From Hyphococcus sp. (GTDB lineage: Bacteria; Pseudomonadota; Alphaproteobacteria; Caulobacterales; Parvularculaceae): DNA of 64,000 nt. Position 1 is the stretch's first letter; every line of letters begins with the position of its first letter. A program made the position numbers and the translations under genes. Shown one piece after another: positions 9,260 to 18,782 of the stretch. The stretch lies in assembly GCA_021776375.1 (NCBI GenBank), contig JAJFGA010000047.1:1-64000 (forward strand), read 5' to 3'. The notes beneath the pieces are model-generated. The model did no database searches. It saw only the letters and a program-made list of their open reading frames with translations, and was not told the origin of the DNA.

Positions 9260-9727
9260 ATGACCAGAAACTGGGGCCTGCCTGCGAAAGACCAGCACGC
9301 AGCGTTCATCAACGCAAAGACCGCCAAGCCGTTATTGACGCTGATGGTCTCGGCGGTGTTCGGCGTCATTGGCGCATCCGTTGCGGCGGTCAGCTTTGCC
9401 CAAGCGCGCGCGCTTCTGCCCGACCTTTTTCATGGCGCGAGCCTGGTCGCCACTGTCATCGCGGCGGGGTTTGGCTGTTGGAGTTACATCTGGCTGGCGC
9501 GCCCACGCTTTGCCGCCCAATTCTCCGGCCAGGGCGATGCGTTTTCGGGCCTGTTGCGATTTTATATGCGCGCCGCAATCGGATTGTTTGTGGTTTTAAT
9601 CCTTGGGCAAAACGCCCACTTCCTGACGCCGGATATTATCGGCGTGCTGCTGTTGTGCACATCCGGCGGCGCGGGCGCGGCGGCCGCGTTTCAGACCGTG
9701 CTCGCCTTTGTTCCTTATTACGAATAG
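9260..9727 (+). CDS. Small integral membrane protein of unknown function
   Basis: I do not recognise this 155-residue protein. Four hydrophobic stretches are visible: about residues 23-47 (LLTLMVSAVFGVIGASVAAV), 60-80, 98-115 (AAIGLFVVLILG) and 123-150. A short basic and polar N-terminus suggests insertion with the N-terminus in the cytoplasm. The ATG start has a GGAGAG ribosome-binding site 9 bases upstream. It follows the glycosylase gene by 23 bases and is convergent with the methyltransferase-like gene. Confidence 0.6.
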   Translation: MTRNWGLPAKDQHAAFINAKTAKPLLTLMVSAVFGVIGASVAAVSFAQARALLPDLFHGASLVATVIAAGFGCWSYIWLARPRFAAQFSGQGDAFSGLLRFYMRAAIGLFVVLILGQNAHFLTPDIIGVLLLCTSGGAGAAAAFQTVLAFVPYYE

Positions 9728-9751
9728 CCAACGCCGCGACGAGCCTGGGCG

Positions 9752-10231
9752 CTATATCCAGCGTCGCGTCTTGGTGCGGTAATGATCGTAGTCTGGCCCG
9801 AACCGACGCGCGAGGTAGGCCTCCTCCGGCGGGATAACAAAGAAATTGAAAATCACCCCGGCGACGATCGTGGTTGCGATGATCCACACATTGAGCGTTG
9901 CAATGCCGAAGCCGACGCCGAACATCATCATCGCCAGATAAATTGGGTTGCGTGAATAGCGGTAAACGCCGTCGGTAAAAAGTTGGCGCGAGGGCGTGCC
10001 CGGCGGCAGCGTTTCACCGGCCTCGGCAAAAGCGGAGATCGCCGTGACAACAAGCACAACCGAACCAAGCAACAAGGCGCCGCCTAAGGCTTCGGAAAAA
10101 ATACGCGGCATGACGAGCCAGCCGCCGGCGAAAACACGAATGATGTAACCGATCAGCAGCGCCGAAAAAAACACCGTCGGCGGATGGATCGAGACATGCG
10201 GGTGGTCTTCATCGTTTGTGCTCATCGTCAT
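9752..10231 (-). CDS. Isoprenylcysteine carboxyl methyltransferase-like membrane protein
   Basis: A 159-residue membrane protein with three or four helices. Its C-terminal half has the pattern shared by ICMT, PEMT and NnrU-like methyltransferases: [18 protein letters not shown] (residues 85-102), then a helix, then [19 protein letters not shown], in which RNPxYL and EExxLxxxFGxxYxxY are conserved and form the SAM pocket. The true substrate in bacteria is generally unknown. The start overlaps the smpB stop by 4 bases, so it belongs to the dapA-smpB transcript. Confidence 0.82.
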   Translation of the reverse strand: MTMSTNDEDHPHVSIHPPTVFFSALLIGYIIRVFAGGWLVMPRIFSEALGGALLLGSVVLVVTAISAFAEAGETLPPGTPSRQLFTDGVYRYSRNPIYLAMMMFGVGFGIATLNVWIIATTIVAGVIFNFFVIPPEEAYLARRFGPDYDHYRTKTRRWI

Positions 10232-10704
10232 CCTCTGTCGCGCAATAGGCGTTGCTTTGACCGCGCCCAGTCCCGGTCTTTAGAGGTATCGCGTTTGTCA
10301 TGCATCTTTTTGCCCTCGCCAATGCCTATTTCCAGCTTGGCCATACCGCGTGCGTTAAAGTACATCCGCAGCGGCACCAGCGTGAAGCCTTTTCTCTCCA
10401 CCGCCTGGACCAACCGCGCCAGCTCGCGCTTGTGCAGCAGCAACTTACGCGGCCGTTTGGGTTCGTGGTTCTGGCGGTTGCCGGCGGAATATTCCGGAAT
10501 GTTGGCGTTGATAAGCCAGATCTCGCCATTCTCCGGCGAGGCGTAGCTCTCGGCAATATTGACCTTGCCCTCGCGCATCGCTTTCACTTCGGTGCCCGTC
10601 AGTACGATGCCAACCTCAAGCACATCGTTGATCGAATAATCAAAACGCGCGCGGCGGTTTACTGCGATGACTTTCCTGTTGTCGGTCTTGTTGTCGGCCA
10701 TCAA
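10228..10704 (-). CDS. smpB: SsrA-binding protein SmpB
   Basis: Binds tmRNA and carries it to stalled ribosomes for trans-translation. The 158-residue protein shows [22 protein letters not shown] at the N-terminus (family: N-K-A-x-x-x-Y-x-I-x-x-x-x-E-A-G-I-x-L-x-G), then [18 protein letters not shown], and a basic C-terminal tail ([19 protein letters not shown]) that enters the decoding centre. It overlaps dapA by 4 bases. No tmRNA gene was recognised in this window. Confidence 0.97.
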   Translation of the reverse strand: MMADNKTDNRKVIAVNRRARFDYSINDVLEVGIVLTGTEVKAMREGKVNIAESYASPENGEIWLINANIPEYSAGNRQNHEPKRPRKLLLHKRELARLVQAVERKGFTLVPLRMYFNARGMAKLEIGIGEGKKMHDKRDTSKDRDWARSKQRLLRDRG

Positions 10705-11582
10705 TCAATCAGGCCCAAACCTTCAAGCGCGGCGCGGACTTTCGCCTTCGCTACTTCGTTGGCCGGCGCCATAGGCAGGCGCACTTCGTTTGTGCATAGG
10801 CCCATCAATGACAGGGCGTATTTCGTCGGCCCCGGCGACGCATCGCTAAACAACGCATCGATCAATGGCGCGAGCCGGTCCTGAAGCGCCAGCGCGGCGC
10901 CAAAATCTCCACGCAGGGTTGCGTTCTGCATTTCCGCACAAAGGCCCGGCGCAACATTGGACGCCACCGAAATACAGCCGCGCCCGCCCATCGCGTTGAA
11001 ACCGACCGCGGTCATGTCCTCGCCGGACAGCTGCACGAAATCCGCATTGCAAGAAAGCCGTTGCAACGCTACCCGCGCCAGATCCGCGGTTGCATCCTTG
11101 ACGCCAACGATCCTCGGCAGCTCGGAAAGTCGCGCCAGCGTTTCCACAGAAATGCTGACCGTCGTCCGCGCTGGAATATTGTAAATAATGATTGGCATGT
11201 CGGTGGCGCTATGAAGCGCCTCATAATGGCCGATCAGGCCGGTTTGATTGGGGCGGTTGTAATAGCCTGTCACCGCAAGAATGGCGTCGGCCCCGAACGA
11301 TTGCACCCGCTTGGCCATTGAGATGGCATAGGCGGTGTCGTTGGACCCGGCCCCGGCGATCACTGGCGCGCGGCCGGCCGCCGCCTCGACGCAAAGCCGA
11401 ACGACCCGTTCGTGCTCAGGATCAGACAGGGTCGCAGATTCGCCGGTCGTTCCCACCGGCACCAGCGCCTGAGTGCCCGCATCGACTTGAATGTTAACCA
11501 TTTTCTGAAAAGCATCGTCGTCGATACGGCCGTCTTTGAAGGGGGTAACGAGGGCCGTTATGGACCCTTTAAATTGGTTCAT
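10701..11582 (-). CDS. dapA: 4-Hydroxy-tetrahydrodipicolinate synthase
   Basis: Condenses pyruvate with aspartate semialdehyde, the first committed step to lysine and meso-diaminopimelate. The 293-residue barrel has the GTTGE motif (residues 44-48), catalytic Tyr134 in YNIPART and the Schiff-base lysine K162 in VGVKDATAD. Length is normal. It starts a dapA - smpB - methyltransferase unit and diverges from the lytic transglycosylase gene across about 130 bases. Confidence 0.96.
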   Translation of the reverse strand: MNQFKGSITALVTPFKDGRIDDDAFQKMVNIQVDAGTQALVPVGTTGESATLSDPEHERVVRLCVEAAAGRAPVIAGAGSNDTAYAISMAKRVQSFGADAILAVTGYYNRPNQTGLIGHYEALHSATDMPIIIYNIPARTTVSISVETLARLSELPRIVGVKDATADLARVALQRLSCNADFVQLSGEDMTAVGFNAMGGRGCISVASNVAPGLCAEMQNATLRGDFGAALALQDRLAPLIDALFSDASPGPTKYALSLMGLCTNEVRLPMAPANEVAKAKVRAALEGLGLID

Positions 11583-11714
11583 GAGCTCATTTTTCTGAAT
11601 TGTGACCGATCGATAACGTCCTATTTCAAAATCAGCAAGAGACTGGCTATTTTGAACCTGGGCGCTTTGGGGTAAGTTAATGTCAGCTGTGTTCGTTGTG
11701 TGGGAGAAGCAGAA

Positions 11715-14561
11715 ATGATGGGATCAGCGCGCAAGTGTCTGATGACGCTGTTTTTTGCGGTTTTGACAGTGTTTACCGTCCCCGTGGTGGCCGCCTCTGG
11801 CGCGGCGGCTGCGAGCGTGTCTCCGCGGCTAAAACCATCGCCGCCCGGCCCAACCTATCTGTCCCGAGCCGATTACGCTGCACTCACCTCAGTCGCCAAC
11901 GCGATAAAGCACAAAAACTTTTCTGGCGCCCGCAGCGAAATTAAGCACATCAATGACCCAATCGCCGCCAGCCTTGGCGAATGGATGTATTTCAAGGCCG
12001 AAGATCCGCTGGTCAATATCGCCGCCGCCGACCGGTTTCTTGACGATCACAGTGACTGGCCCGCCGTGAGCCGTATTCAGGTTTTTGTCGAAAAGCGCAT
12101 CAGCAACGCTACTCCGACCAAAACCGTGCTGGATTTTTTCGACACCCGCGATCCGATCACCGGCGGGGGCAAAATTCAACTGGCGCGCGCGCTCTTTGCG
12201 ACGGATGAAAACGACGCCGCGCAAATCCATCTACATGACGCATGGGTCCATCACAATTTTAGCATAGCCGAAGAGCGCCGCATCCTTAAAACCTATGGCC
12301 GGCAATTGACCAAGGACGATCACGCAGCGCGTGTCGACCGCCTCTTATGGGCGCGTCAGGTAACCAATGCGCGGCGGGTTTTTTCAAAACTGTCTTCCAA
12401 TGAGCGCCGCAAAGCCCAAGCCCGAGCAGCGCTGTTGGTGCGCTCTACGGCCGCGCCGAAACTCTATCGCAGCCTGTCGCATGAAGATCAGATGGATGCC
12501 GGCGTACTGCACGCCGCCGTACGCTATTACCGGCGCAGCGGCGCTGAGGAAACTGCGCTTGCACTTTCCGCTAAAGCGCCGAGCGACGCTGCAGCCTTGC
12601 GCAACCCGGCGCGCTGGTGGGATGAACGCCAGCTGTTGATGCGATGGGCGTTGAAAGAAGGCCGCTTTGACGACGCTTACGCCCTCGCCGCCAACCATGG
12701 GCTGGAGCCGGGCGAGGATCTTTCAGAGGCAGAATTCAACGCCGGCTGGATTGCGCTTCGGTTTTTGCAACAACCGGCCCGCGCGGAGACGCATTTTCTG
12801 GCGCTGGCGTCCGTTGTCGGCACGCCAATTTCGCTCTCGCGCGCCTATTACTGGCTCGGCCGCGCCGCCGAGGCGAGCGACAAGCCAGCGCTTGCAAACT
12901 CCTATTATGAAGCGGCGACGCCTTATTATTATTCTTTCTACGGACAGCTTGCGGCTGAAAAGTTAGGCGGCGCAGCGCTTCAAAACAGGTTCGGCCCCGT
13001 AGTTGTCGCAACACCGGATGACCGGGCTTTATTCTCCACCCGCCCGACGGTCGCCGCCCTGCGCATGCTTTCCGATCTCGGCCTCGATTATGAATTCATG
13101 GTCTTTGCCTATCATGTCGATGACCGGCTTGAACGCCCCGGGGAATATGTCGAACTGGCCAAGCTGGCTAATGGCGAGGGCGCGCCCCATCTGACGGTGC
13201 GCGCTGGCAAGGTCGCGATCCGGCGGGGCGCCTTTGCCGCCAATGTCGCCTACCCCACCGTTTTCGTTCCGGAAGAAGCCAAACGTTTTGTCTCACCGGA
13301 AGTCATTTTAGGCCTGTCGCGCCAGGAGAGTGAATTTAACCCTCGCGCATTTTCCAGAGCCGGCGCCCGGGGCATGATGCAACTTATTCCGTCCACGGCT
13401 CTAATCACCGCGCGCAAGGAGGGCATACGCTATTCGCGCACAGCACTCCTGGACGATCCGGTATACAATCTTACCCTTGGTTCGGCGCATTTGTCCCATC
13501 TTCTGGAGCAGTTTGACGGCTCTTTGGTGTTGACCTTCGCAGCCTATAACGCCGGGGCCAACCGCGCAGCGCAATGGATCAAGACCTATGGCGATCCGCG
13601 GGGTCCGGATATCGATCCGGTCGACTGGATCGAGCTTGTGCCGTTTTCGGAGACCCGTAACTATATCCAGCGGGTACTGGAAAATACGCAAGTCTATCGC
13701 GGCCAGCTCAATAACAAACCAATCCCCGGACGCCTTGCCTCAGACATTGAGCGCGGCGGCAAACGCGGTCGCATTGCGACCCATACGCCCAACGCCCACC
13801 TTGCAGCGCTCGCCGCCGGCAAAGGGGAGCAAAAACTGGCGCCCCTGCCCGCCGATACGGCCAACCGCGCTGCGCAATTCCTGCTTGCGCGAACCGAGGT
13901 CACCCAATTGCCGGATATCACCCTCGAAGGTGACCAGACGAGCATATCGACGCCGGCAGCAAAGGTGAGCGACCCAGCCCCAAAATACGATCCCGTACCA
14001 AAAACCGCTTACGCTGCAGAGAGAAATGCTGGCGGCGATGAATTTTCCAATCCTGCTGAAGCCGGCGCCGAGCCCCTTGAGGAGGCGACTGCAATTATAA
14101 TCTCAGTAGGCGGAACAGCTCAAAACTTACAAATTGAAGGCGCCGAGATAGCGCCGGCTGAGCAGCCTTTAGCAGCGCCAATCGCAGTTGCACCTGTGGC
14201 GGATGTAATCGCAGACGACATGATCGAGCGCCTCGCCGCCGAGGCAATCGCAGACAGACCGGAGCCGTTGAGCATAGAGCCGGCGCCCGCTACCGGTTTC
14301 GTTGAGGAGGACGCTACGTTGTCCTTTGAGTTTCCAGCGCTTGCGGCAGAGCCCGAAAAGATCGTGATGGCGCCTGCGGCCTTTGACCCTTATCGCGCCC
14401 GGGTCGATGAGGACCGAGACGAAATCTCCGACGAGTGCCTGACCTATGACTACTTCCTGGCGCAAAAGGCCAAAGAAGAGATCGCCGCGGCGGACCTGAA
14501 CGCAAACATGCTCGCCGAAATACAAGGCGATGACGACAACGGCAACGACCCTTGTCGATAG
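11715..14561 (+). CDS. Soluble lytic murein transglycosylase with long acidic C-terminal extension
   Basis: Periplasmic enzyme that cleaves peptidoglycan between MurNAc and GlcNAc. I take ATG 11715 as start (948 residues), since GGGAGAAG lies 5-12 bases upstream; an in-frame GTG at 11700 is less likely. A signal peptide (KCLMTLFFAVLTVFTVPVVA) is followed by an alpha-helical Slt70-like superhelix to about residue 520. The catalytic domain has ILGLSRQESEFNPRA with catalytic Glu near residue 538, then AGARGMMQLIPSTA and LTFAAYNAGANRAAQW. After about residue 690 comes a roughly 250-residue tail rich in Ala, Glu, Pro and Asp that is not part of the usual enzyme. It ends 120 bases before tRNA-Ser. 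Confidence 0.9.
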   Translation: MMGSARKCLMTLFFAVLTVFTVPVVAASGAAAASVSPRLKPSPPGPTYLSRADYAALTSVANAIKHKNFSGARSEIKHINDPIAASLGEWMYFKAEDPLVNIAAADRFLDDHSDWPAVSRIQVFVEKRISNATPTKTVLDFFDTRDPITGGGKIQLARALFATDENDAAQIHLHDAWVHHNFSIAEERRILKTYGRQLTKDDHAARVDRLLWARQVTNARRVFSKLSSNERRKAQARAALLVRSTAAPKLYRSLSHEDQMDAGVLHAAVRYYRRSGAEETALALSAKAPSDAAALRNPARWWDERQLLMRWALKEGRFDDAYALAANHGLEPGEDLSEAEFNAGWIALRFLQQPARAETHFLALASVVGTPISLSRAYYWLGRAAEASDKPALANSYYEAATPYYYSFYGQLAAEKLGGAALQNRFGPVVVATPDDRALFSTRPTVAALRMLSDLGLDYEFMVFAYHVDDRLERPGEYVELAKLANGEGAPHLTVRAGKVAIRRGAFAANVAYPTVFVPEEAKRFVSPEVILGLSRQESEFNPRAFSRAGARGMMQLIPSTALITARKEGIRYSRTALLDDPVYNLTLGSAHLSHLLEQFDGSLVLTFAAYNAGANRAAQWIKTYGDPRGPDIDPVDWIELVPFSETRNYIQRVLENTQVYRGQLNNKPIPGRLASDIERGGKRGRIATHTPNAHLAALAAGKGEQKLAPLPADTANRAAQFLLARTEVTQLPDITLEGDQTSISTPAAKVSDPAPKYDPVPKTAYAAERNAGGDEFSNPAEAGAEPLEEATAIIISVGGTAQNLQIEGAEIAPAEQPLAAPIAVAPVADVIADDMIERLAAEAIADRPEPLSIEPAPATGFVEEDATLSFEFPALAAEPEKIVMAPAAFDPYRARVDEDRDEISDECLTYDYFLAQKAKEEIAAADLNANMLAEIQGDDDNGNDPCR

Positions 14562-14681
14562 TAAAGCGCTAAGGTGAAAAACGCGTCCTTCAACGCCCTG
14601 GCGCTGGCGCCGTTTTCACGCGTAACCTCCCGCCCCAAAACCATCTTGCAAAGCCGCTCTTTTCCGGGCAGAACCGGCGGC

Positions 14682-14773
14682 GGAGAGGTGGCCGAGTGGT
14701 TGAAGGCGCTCCCCTGCTAAGGGAGTAAGGGCTTTAACTCCCTTCGAGGGTTCGAATCCCTTCCTCTCCGCCA
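14682..14773 (+). tRNA. tRNA-Ser (anticodon GCU)
   Basis: The acceptor stem GGAGAGG (14682-14688) pairs with CCTCTCC (14763-14769); discriminator G is at 14770 and CCA (14771-14773) is encoded. The anticodon stem CTCCC/GGGAG encloses CTGCTAA with anticodon GCT at 14716-14718. A long variable arm, as expected for class II serine tRNAs, precedes the T arm GAGGG-TTCGAAT-CCCTT. It reads AGU/AGC serine codons. Confidence 0.97.
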
Positions 14774-15090
14774 GAACTCTGCTATCATACTGTTTTTATT
14801 GACATATTGACCTTGCAAATGATGCTACCCTATCCTTTGCCCCACCAATAAAATATGTTGCTTTCGTTGCGGAACACGACTTTTGAAATAGCTGCGGAAC
14901 CCTTGGCGATACAATTCAACTTGGAATTCAACAAACGCCGCACATACCGCCCCACCTCACTGCAAAACCATGTCGCCGGCCGATTGGTATTTAAGCTCCA
15001 GCCAGTCGCGGTGTTTATTCGCTCCGAAACGGCCTGGAATTTGGCGCAAAAGCTTTCCACGCATGGCTCACCAAGGCTGGTGCCAAAACG
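14774..15090. other. Intergenic stretch after tRNA-Ser, no recognised gene
   Basis: A 317-base gap between tRNA-Ser and the end of the histidine kinase gene. Short open frames exist on both strands (76 and 87 codons) but show no motif, no good ribosome-binding site and no signal peptide. A TTGACA hexamer lies at 14799-14804 without a convincing -10. No integrase fragment and no repeat of the tRNA 3' end was seen. Confidence 0.5.
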
Positions 15091-17376
15091 TTATGCGGCG
15101 CTTCTTTGTTTTTCCTGAATCATATCAACGAAGCGAAGCCTCGCTAGGAATCGCGCACCTTTATCGCTTTCGAGTTCGAGTGTCCCGTTATGCAGCGCTA
15201 CTAATTTAGAGACTAGATAAAGCCCAAGGCCGGCGCCTTCGTGTTGGCGGGTTAGTGCTCCGTCTGCTTGATAGAAAGCTTCCGTTAGTCTCGGCAGAAG
15301 TTCTGGGTCCGCTCCACAGCCATTGTCTTCGACTTCGAGAATCAGATCAACGCCGCATTGCTTTGCCCGGATGGAGATTCTTGGATCATCATCTGTATAT
15401 TTTATTGAATTCGACAACAGGTGTGTGAGCATTTCATGGACAACACTGAAATCAATATCCATCTCAGGAAGACCTTTTGGTATGTCTACGGATACTGATT
15501 TTGTGTCTTGCCCAGTGAGGCGTTCAAAGCTGCTAAGAAAATCTTCTATCATCTCGTCAAGAGAGGTCATGCTTTTGCTGATTTCAAAACCACCGGAATC
15601 GAGTTTGGCGACATTCAGCATGTTATTGACAAGGCCCAATAACCTTTTGCCGCTGATATAAATATTCTGAGAATATTCCTTATAGTCCGGCACGCCGAGC
15701 GGGCCGAAAGATTCTTTCTGTAATATGTCAGCAAAACCTATAACGCTGTTTAGTGGCGTTCTCAGCTCATGGCTCATGTTCGAAATAAGCTCGGACTTGA
15801 ATTTATTGGCGCCAATCGCTGTTTCCTTGGCTGCTTTTTCCGCGGCCTCTTGACGTTTGCGTGCAGAAATATCCCTCAACGTATAGACGAAATGCTGGAC
15901 CCAACCTTCATCATCAATACCAGCGCCGGTGTGAAAATTGTGCGCAGAACAACTTGAAATAACTTCAAGCGTCAGGCCATCTCTCTTTCTTACTATATAT
16001 TCGCTATGAACCGGGCGGTCATGGGTCGGAACTGCAGCGCTCGATAAAATCGAATCATTTATTGACGGGTAAAGTGGGAAGTCTTTCGCGAACTCAGAGA
16101 TACGAGCACCGGGAATCATAACGCCTTCGGCGCCAAATAATTCCTTTGCACGGTCGTTGCAAAGCTCAATCACGCCTTGTGCGTCGGCGACAATAACGCC
16201 ATCGGCGTTTTCGCGGACCACGAGATTGGTCAACGCTTGATAGCGCGCAGTCGCAGCGCGGTGGCCCATAATTTGTTGCGCATGGCGATGTAGCGTGATG
16301 CTAACCACATAGATGATGCAGAAAATTTGCGCCGCAAGCATAGCGCCAACGTCGAAACTTATTGGAACAAATGCCTGCAAAATTACTGGCGCGCCAAGCA
16401 ATCCCGCGAAGAGAAGCACATGACTTATGGCAACCCTGCGCCAGTGCTGATTTTTTTTATTTTGGCCAAACCTGAAAATTATCATCATGGCGAAAAATAG
16501 TGGTATACCAATATGCGGTCGCTCAAGGGTGCGGCGCTGCACAAGGCTTTCATAGCTTAGTGCGTGAAATATGACGCCTGGCGTGACGCCCCAATTAGGA
16601 GCGGTAAACTCGTCTCCGAGTTCAAGTGCTGTGGCGCCGATAAGGACTTTTTTGCCTTGGACAGCTTCTTTGGGAAAGTTCCCGTTTAGGACGTCAGCAA
16701 AAGACAGCCGATCAATTTTCGCCGGATCAACACTGTAGTCAATATAGAATGTTTCCTGGCTGGCGCCTGGCGTTTCGGCAAGGACGGCGGAGATTGAAGA
16801 ACGAAAAACATCGTCTTTGTAGAAGCCGCGCCATCCTCGCCGCACAATTCCATTCTTTTCAGTTGTCAGATTAACGCTCGCAACAACTGTATCCTTAAGG
16901 AAAGAGGCGTGAGGTGGGGTCGTGACGATTGGATCACCCTGATTGCTGTGTGATGATCGCTGGGAAAAGACAGGCAAAATGACTTCGCCGGGGTTGCGGG
17001 ACAAGGCGTCAACAAAAGCAGCATCGCCCGCTTCGTCAGACAGGGATGAAAAGTCTACGTCAAAAGCGATAAGTGCGGCGTCGGCATTTTGCAGGTTTGT
17101 AATCGCTGCCGCATACCGGTCTCGAGGCCATGGCCAGTGTTCTTCTTGCTTTAGGCTGAAAGGATCGATTTCCACAACGAGAAGTGTCTCGCTAGGCGGG
17201 CGCTCCAAAATCCGAAAACGCATATCCATCAAGGAAAGGTTTAACGGCTCCATCGCGCCGAGCAGAGTAGCCAGCCCCAGAAGCGTGAACAGGATTATAC
17301 GCGTCAAAAAGGATTTTCCGGCGTTTAGAAAACGCCGGAATAAATACGCTGGTTTCTGGTTGTTAATCGCCGTCAA
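15091..17376 (-). CDS. CHASE2-domain PAS sensor histidine kinase
   Basis: A membrane sensor kinase of 761 residues. An N-terminal helix (FLTRIILFTLLGLATLLGAM) leads into a periplasmic CHASE2 domain at about 45-295, recognised by LSLMDMRFRIL...LVVEIDPFSL, WPWPRDRYAAAI and FDVDFSS. About three further helices lie at 290-365, then a PAS domain (TNLVVRENADGVIVADAQGVIELCND near 385). The dimerisation box MSHELRTPLNSVIGF holds the phospho-acceptor His536. The ATPase domain has EVEDNGCGADP and EGAGLGLYLVSKLV. No receiver domain or response regulator gene is adjacent, so the partner is elsewhere. It lies 57 bases downstream of the fecR-domain gene, likely the same transcript. Confidence 0.9.
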   Translation of the reverse strand: MTAINNQKPAYLFRRFLNAGKSFLTRIILFTLLGLATLLGAMEPLNLSLMDMRFRILERPPSETLLVVEIDPFSLKQEEHWPWPRDRYAAAITNLQNADAALIAFDVDFSSLSDEAGDAAFVDALSRNPGEVILPVFSQRSSHSNQGDPIVTTPPHASFLKDTVVASVNLTTEKNGIVRRGWRGFYKDDVFRSSISAVLAETPGASQETFYIDYSVDPAKIDRLSFADVLNGNFPKEAVQGKKVLIGATALELGDEFTAPNWGVTPGVIFHALSYESLVQRRTLERPHIGIPLFFAMMIIFRFGQNKKNQHWRRVAISHVLLFAGLLGAPVILQAFVPISFDVGAMLAAQIFCIIYVVSITLHRHAQQIMGHRAATARYQALTNLVVRENADGVIVADAQGVIELCNDRAKELFGAEGVMIPGARISEFAKDFPLYPSINDSILSSAAVPTHDRPVHSEYIVRKRDGLTLEVISSCSAHNFHTGAGIDDEGWVQHFVYTLRDISARKRQEAAEKAAKETAIGANKFKSELISNMSHELRTPLNSVIGFADILQKESFGPLGVPDYKEYSQNIYISGKRLLGLVNNMLNVAKLDSGGFEISKSMTSLDEMIEDFLSSFERLTGQDTKSVSVDIPKGLPEMDIDFSVVHEMLTHLLSNSIKYTDDDPRISIRAKQCGVDLILEVEDNGCGADPELLPRLTEAFYQADGALTRQHEGAGLGLYLVSKLVALHNGTLELESDKGARFLARLRFVDMIQEKQRSAA

Positions 17377-17433
17377 AAAGCCCCCAAACTTAGGCTGCTC
17401 AATTTGCGGGGAGCAACCTAAATGTTAGTTGGT

Positions 17434-18528
17434 CTATTTCCTGTCAGCATTGGCGTTGCGTTTTTCCTTACTGATGGCGCCGTTACTGGCATTGTTGCCG
17501 GCATTCCCATTTCCGTTCCCGTTCTCAGATCCTGGTCCGTTCCCGGGTCCTTTCCCATTTCCGTTCGCGGTCTCAGGTCCGTTGGCGTTCCCAGGTCCGA
17601 TTCCGTTATTGTTGGTGGGGCCATCATTGCGATTCAATTGGCCAACATTGCGGACTTCAGCAGCGTGTGACGCGTTATTATTGTTGGTAGCGCTTTGACG
17701 TAGGCTAGCAACTGAATCTGCGCGGCTTGGATGTTGCCCCGGCGATGCGTCTCCGCCGAACCTGACCACGGTTGCAGCATGAGCCGCCTTTCCTGAAGGC
17801 TGCACAAGCCCATCCGTAAGGTTTGTGAAGTCTAAGGGTTTGTCCCCAACCTTCGCCGGAACAATCAAACGGCCATCTTGTTTTGTTGCGCCCTGGGAAC
17901 GGTCATTGTCCGCATCATCGCGGTCAAATGTTCGCCCTGTAACGGCGCTTTTGCTCTCGCCGCGTCTAGCCTTGCTCAACTGAATAACAGACGGGTTCTT
18001 ATGAGAAACATGCGCGGTCAGGCCCGCCGTGACTAATTCGTGCGTCTGGCCACTCAAGCTCGACACTTCAACAGCCCCCTCAGCGACATGAACTGCGTGC
18101 CCATTGGCGCCAACAGTTACCGTAAACGTCGTACCCTTCACAACAGCAGCGATAACCGGTGTTTCAACACGAAAGTGCTGTTTTTCCTGTTTGTCGACTT
18201 TGAACAAGAGCGTACCCAGATCTTGAAATATACGCGTCATCTTCGCGTCTTCCGCTGCGGGCAACGACATGCGGCTGTTCGGGCCGACAACGATTTGTTG
18301 CTCACCACGCGATAAGACAGCTCGGCCATCATGACCGGTCGCGAGAACAGCGCCGGCGCCGAGCGCTTCACCGGTCGAGATAAGCTGCATTCCCGCCATT
18401 GGTTGCTGCGTGCGTACTGTTCCGCTCATCTCCATAACGCGCCATGCGCCACTATCAGCATGTGCAGAAGTGCTCACAAGGAAAACTGCGCCCAAAATTC
18501 TCAATAAGCTTATGAGTTTACTATGCAT
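17434..18528 (-). CDS. Exported FecR-domain protein with Asn/Gly-rich tail
   Basis: A 364-residue protein with a signal peptide (LISLLRILGAVFLVSTSAHA, cleavage near residue 24). A FecR domain spans about 40-165: GEALGAGAVLATGHDGRAVLS, QHFRVETPVIAAVVKGTTFTV and HVAEGAVEV, the usual barrel pattern in which RVETPxAxxxVRGTxF is diagnostic. No transmembrane anti-sigma segment is present, so a cell-surface or periplasmic role is more likely than sigma control. From about residue 285 to 350 the chain is almost only Asn and Gly with some Pro. The ATG start is 25 bases after a hairpin/palindrome (18553-18579). FecR and CHASE2 genes are often neighbours in Proteobacteria. Confidence 0.85.
   Translation of the reverse strand: MHSKLISLLRILGAVFLVSTSAHADSGAWRVMEMSGTVRTQQPMAGMQLISTGEALGAGAVLATGHDGRAVLSRGEQQIVVGPNSRMSLPAAEDAKMTRIFQDLGTLLFKVDKQEKQHFRVETPVIAAVVKGTTFTVTVGANGHAVHVAEGAVEVSSLSGQTHELVTAGLTAHVSHKNPSVIQLSKARRGESKSAVTGRTFDRDDADNDRSQGATKQDGRLIVPAKVGDKPLDFTNLTDGLVQPSGKAAHAATVVRFGGDASPGQHPSRADSVASLRQSATNNNNASHAAEVRNVGQLNRNDGPTNNNGIGPGNANGPETANGNGKGPGNGPGSENGNGNGNAGNNASNGAISKEKRNANADRK
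17480..17630 (-). repeat. Degenerate short repeats coding the Asn/Gly-rich tail
   Basis: On the plus strand this stretch is a degenerate run of units such as GTTCCCGTT, GGTCCGTT and GTTCCCAGGTCC. Read on the minus strand they code GNG, GPG and GNGN tripeptides of the FecR-domain protein. The register drifts between 6- and 9-base units, which points to repeat slippage and makes the tail length a likely strain variable. Confidence 0.6.
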
Positions 18529-18552
18529 GTCTTTGTCCCGCCTTCATTGGTT

Positions 18553-18579
18553 GTATGACCATGCGTTGCACGGTCATAC
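18553..18579. promoter_or_regulatory. 27-base near-perfect palindrome between the fecR-domain and tpsB genes
   Basis: GTATGACC (18553-18560) and GGTCATAC (18572-18579) form a perfect 8-base inverted repeat; inside it TGC/GCA pair again around a GTT loop, with one A/C mismatch. It lies 25 bases upstream of the fecR-domain ATG in a 254-base divergent intergenic region. It may be an operator for a dimeric regulator or a 5'-leader hairpin of that gene. It is not followed by a T run on either strand, so a terminator is unlikely. Confidence 0.6.
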
Positions 18580-18782
18580 GAGTACGTCTGTTATTTGAAG
18601 ATCAACGATACAACCTACGGATTGTGAATTAATTAAGCTTATTTTCTTCAAGGTTAATTATGTATTGCTGGGTAATCAGGCATTAAGCTTCTTTATACAG
18701 AATAAACGCCGAATATACCCGTCTCCTTGGTATGAATTATCAGTGATGGGTGGTTTGTCTGTGTGGTGGTTAATAAATATAC

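Noticed and set aside
14574-14625. GTGAAAA...TTTTCAC inverted repeat after the lytic transglycosylase as a terminator
   Set aside because: The arms are imperfect and no T run follows.
14774-15090. Genomic island next to tRNA-Ser
   Set aside because: No integrase, no direct repeat of the tRNA 3' end and no change in composition was visible in the neighbouring genes.
18595-18605. TTGAAGATCAA as an FNR box in the fecR/tpsB region
   Set aside because: The half-sites TTGA and TCAA are only 3 bases apart; FNR-type boxes need 6.
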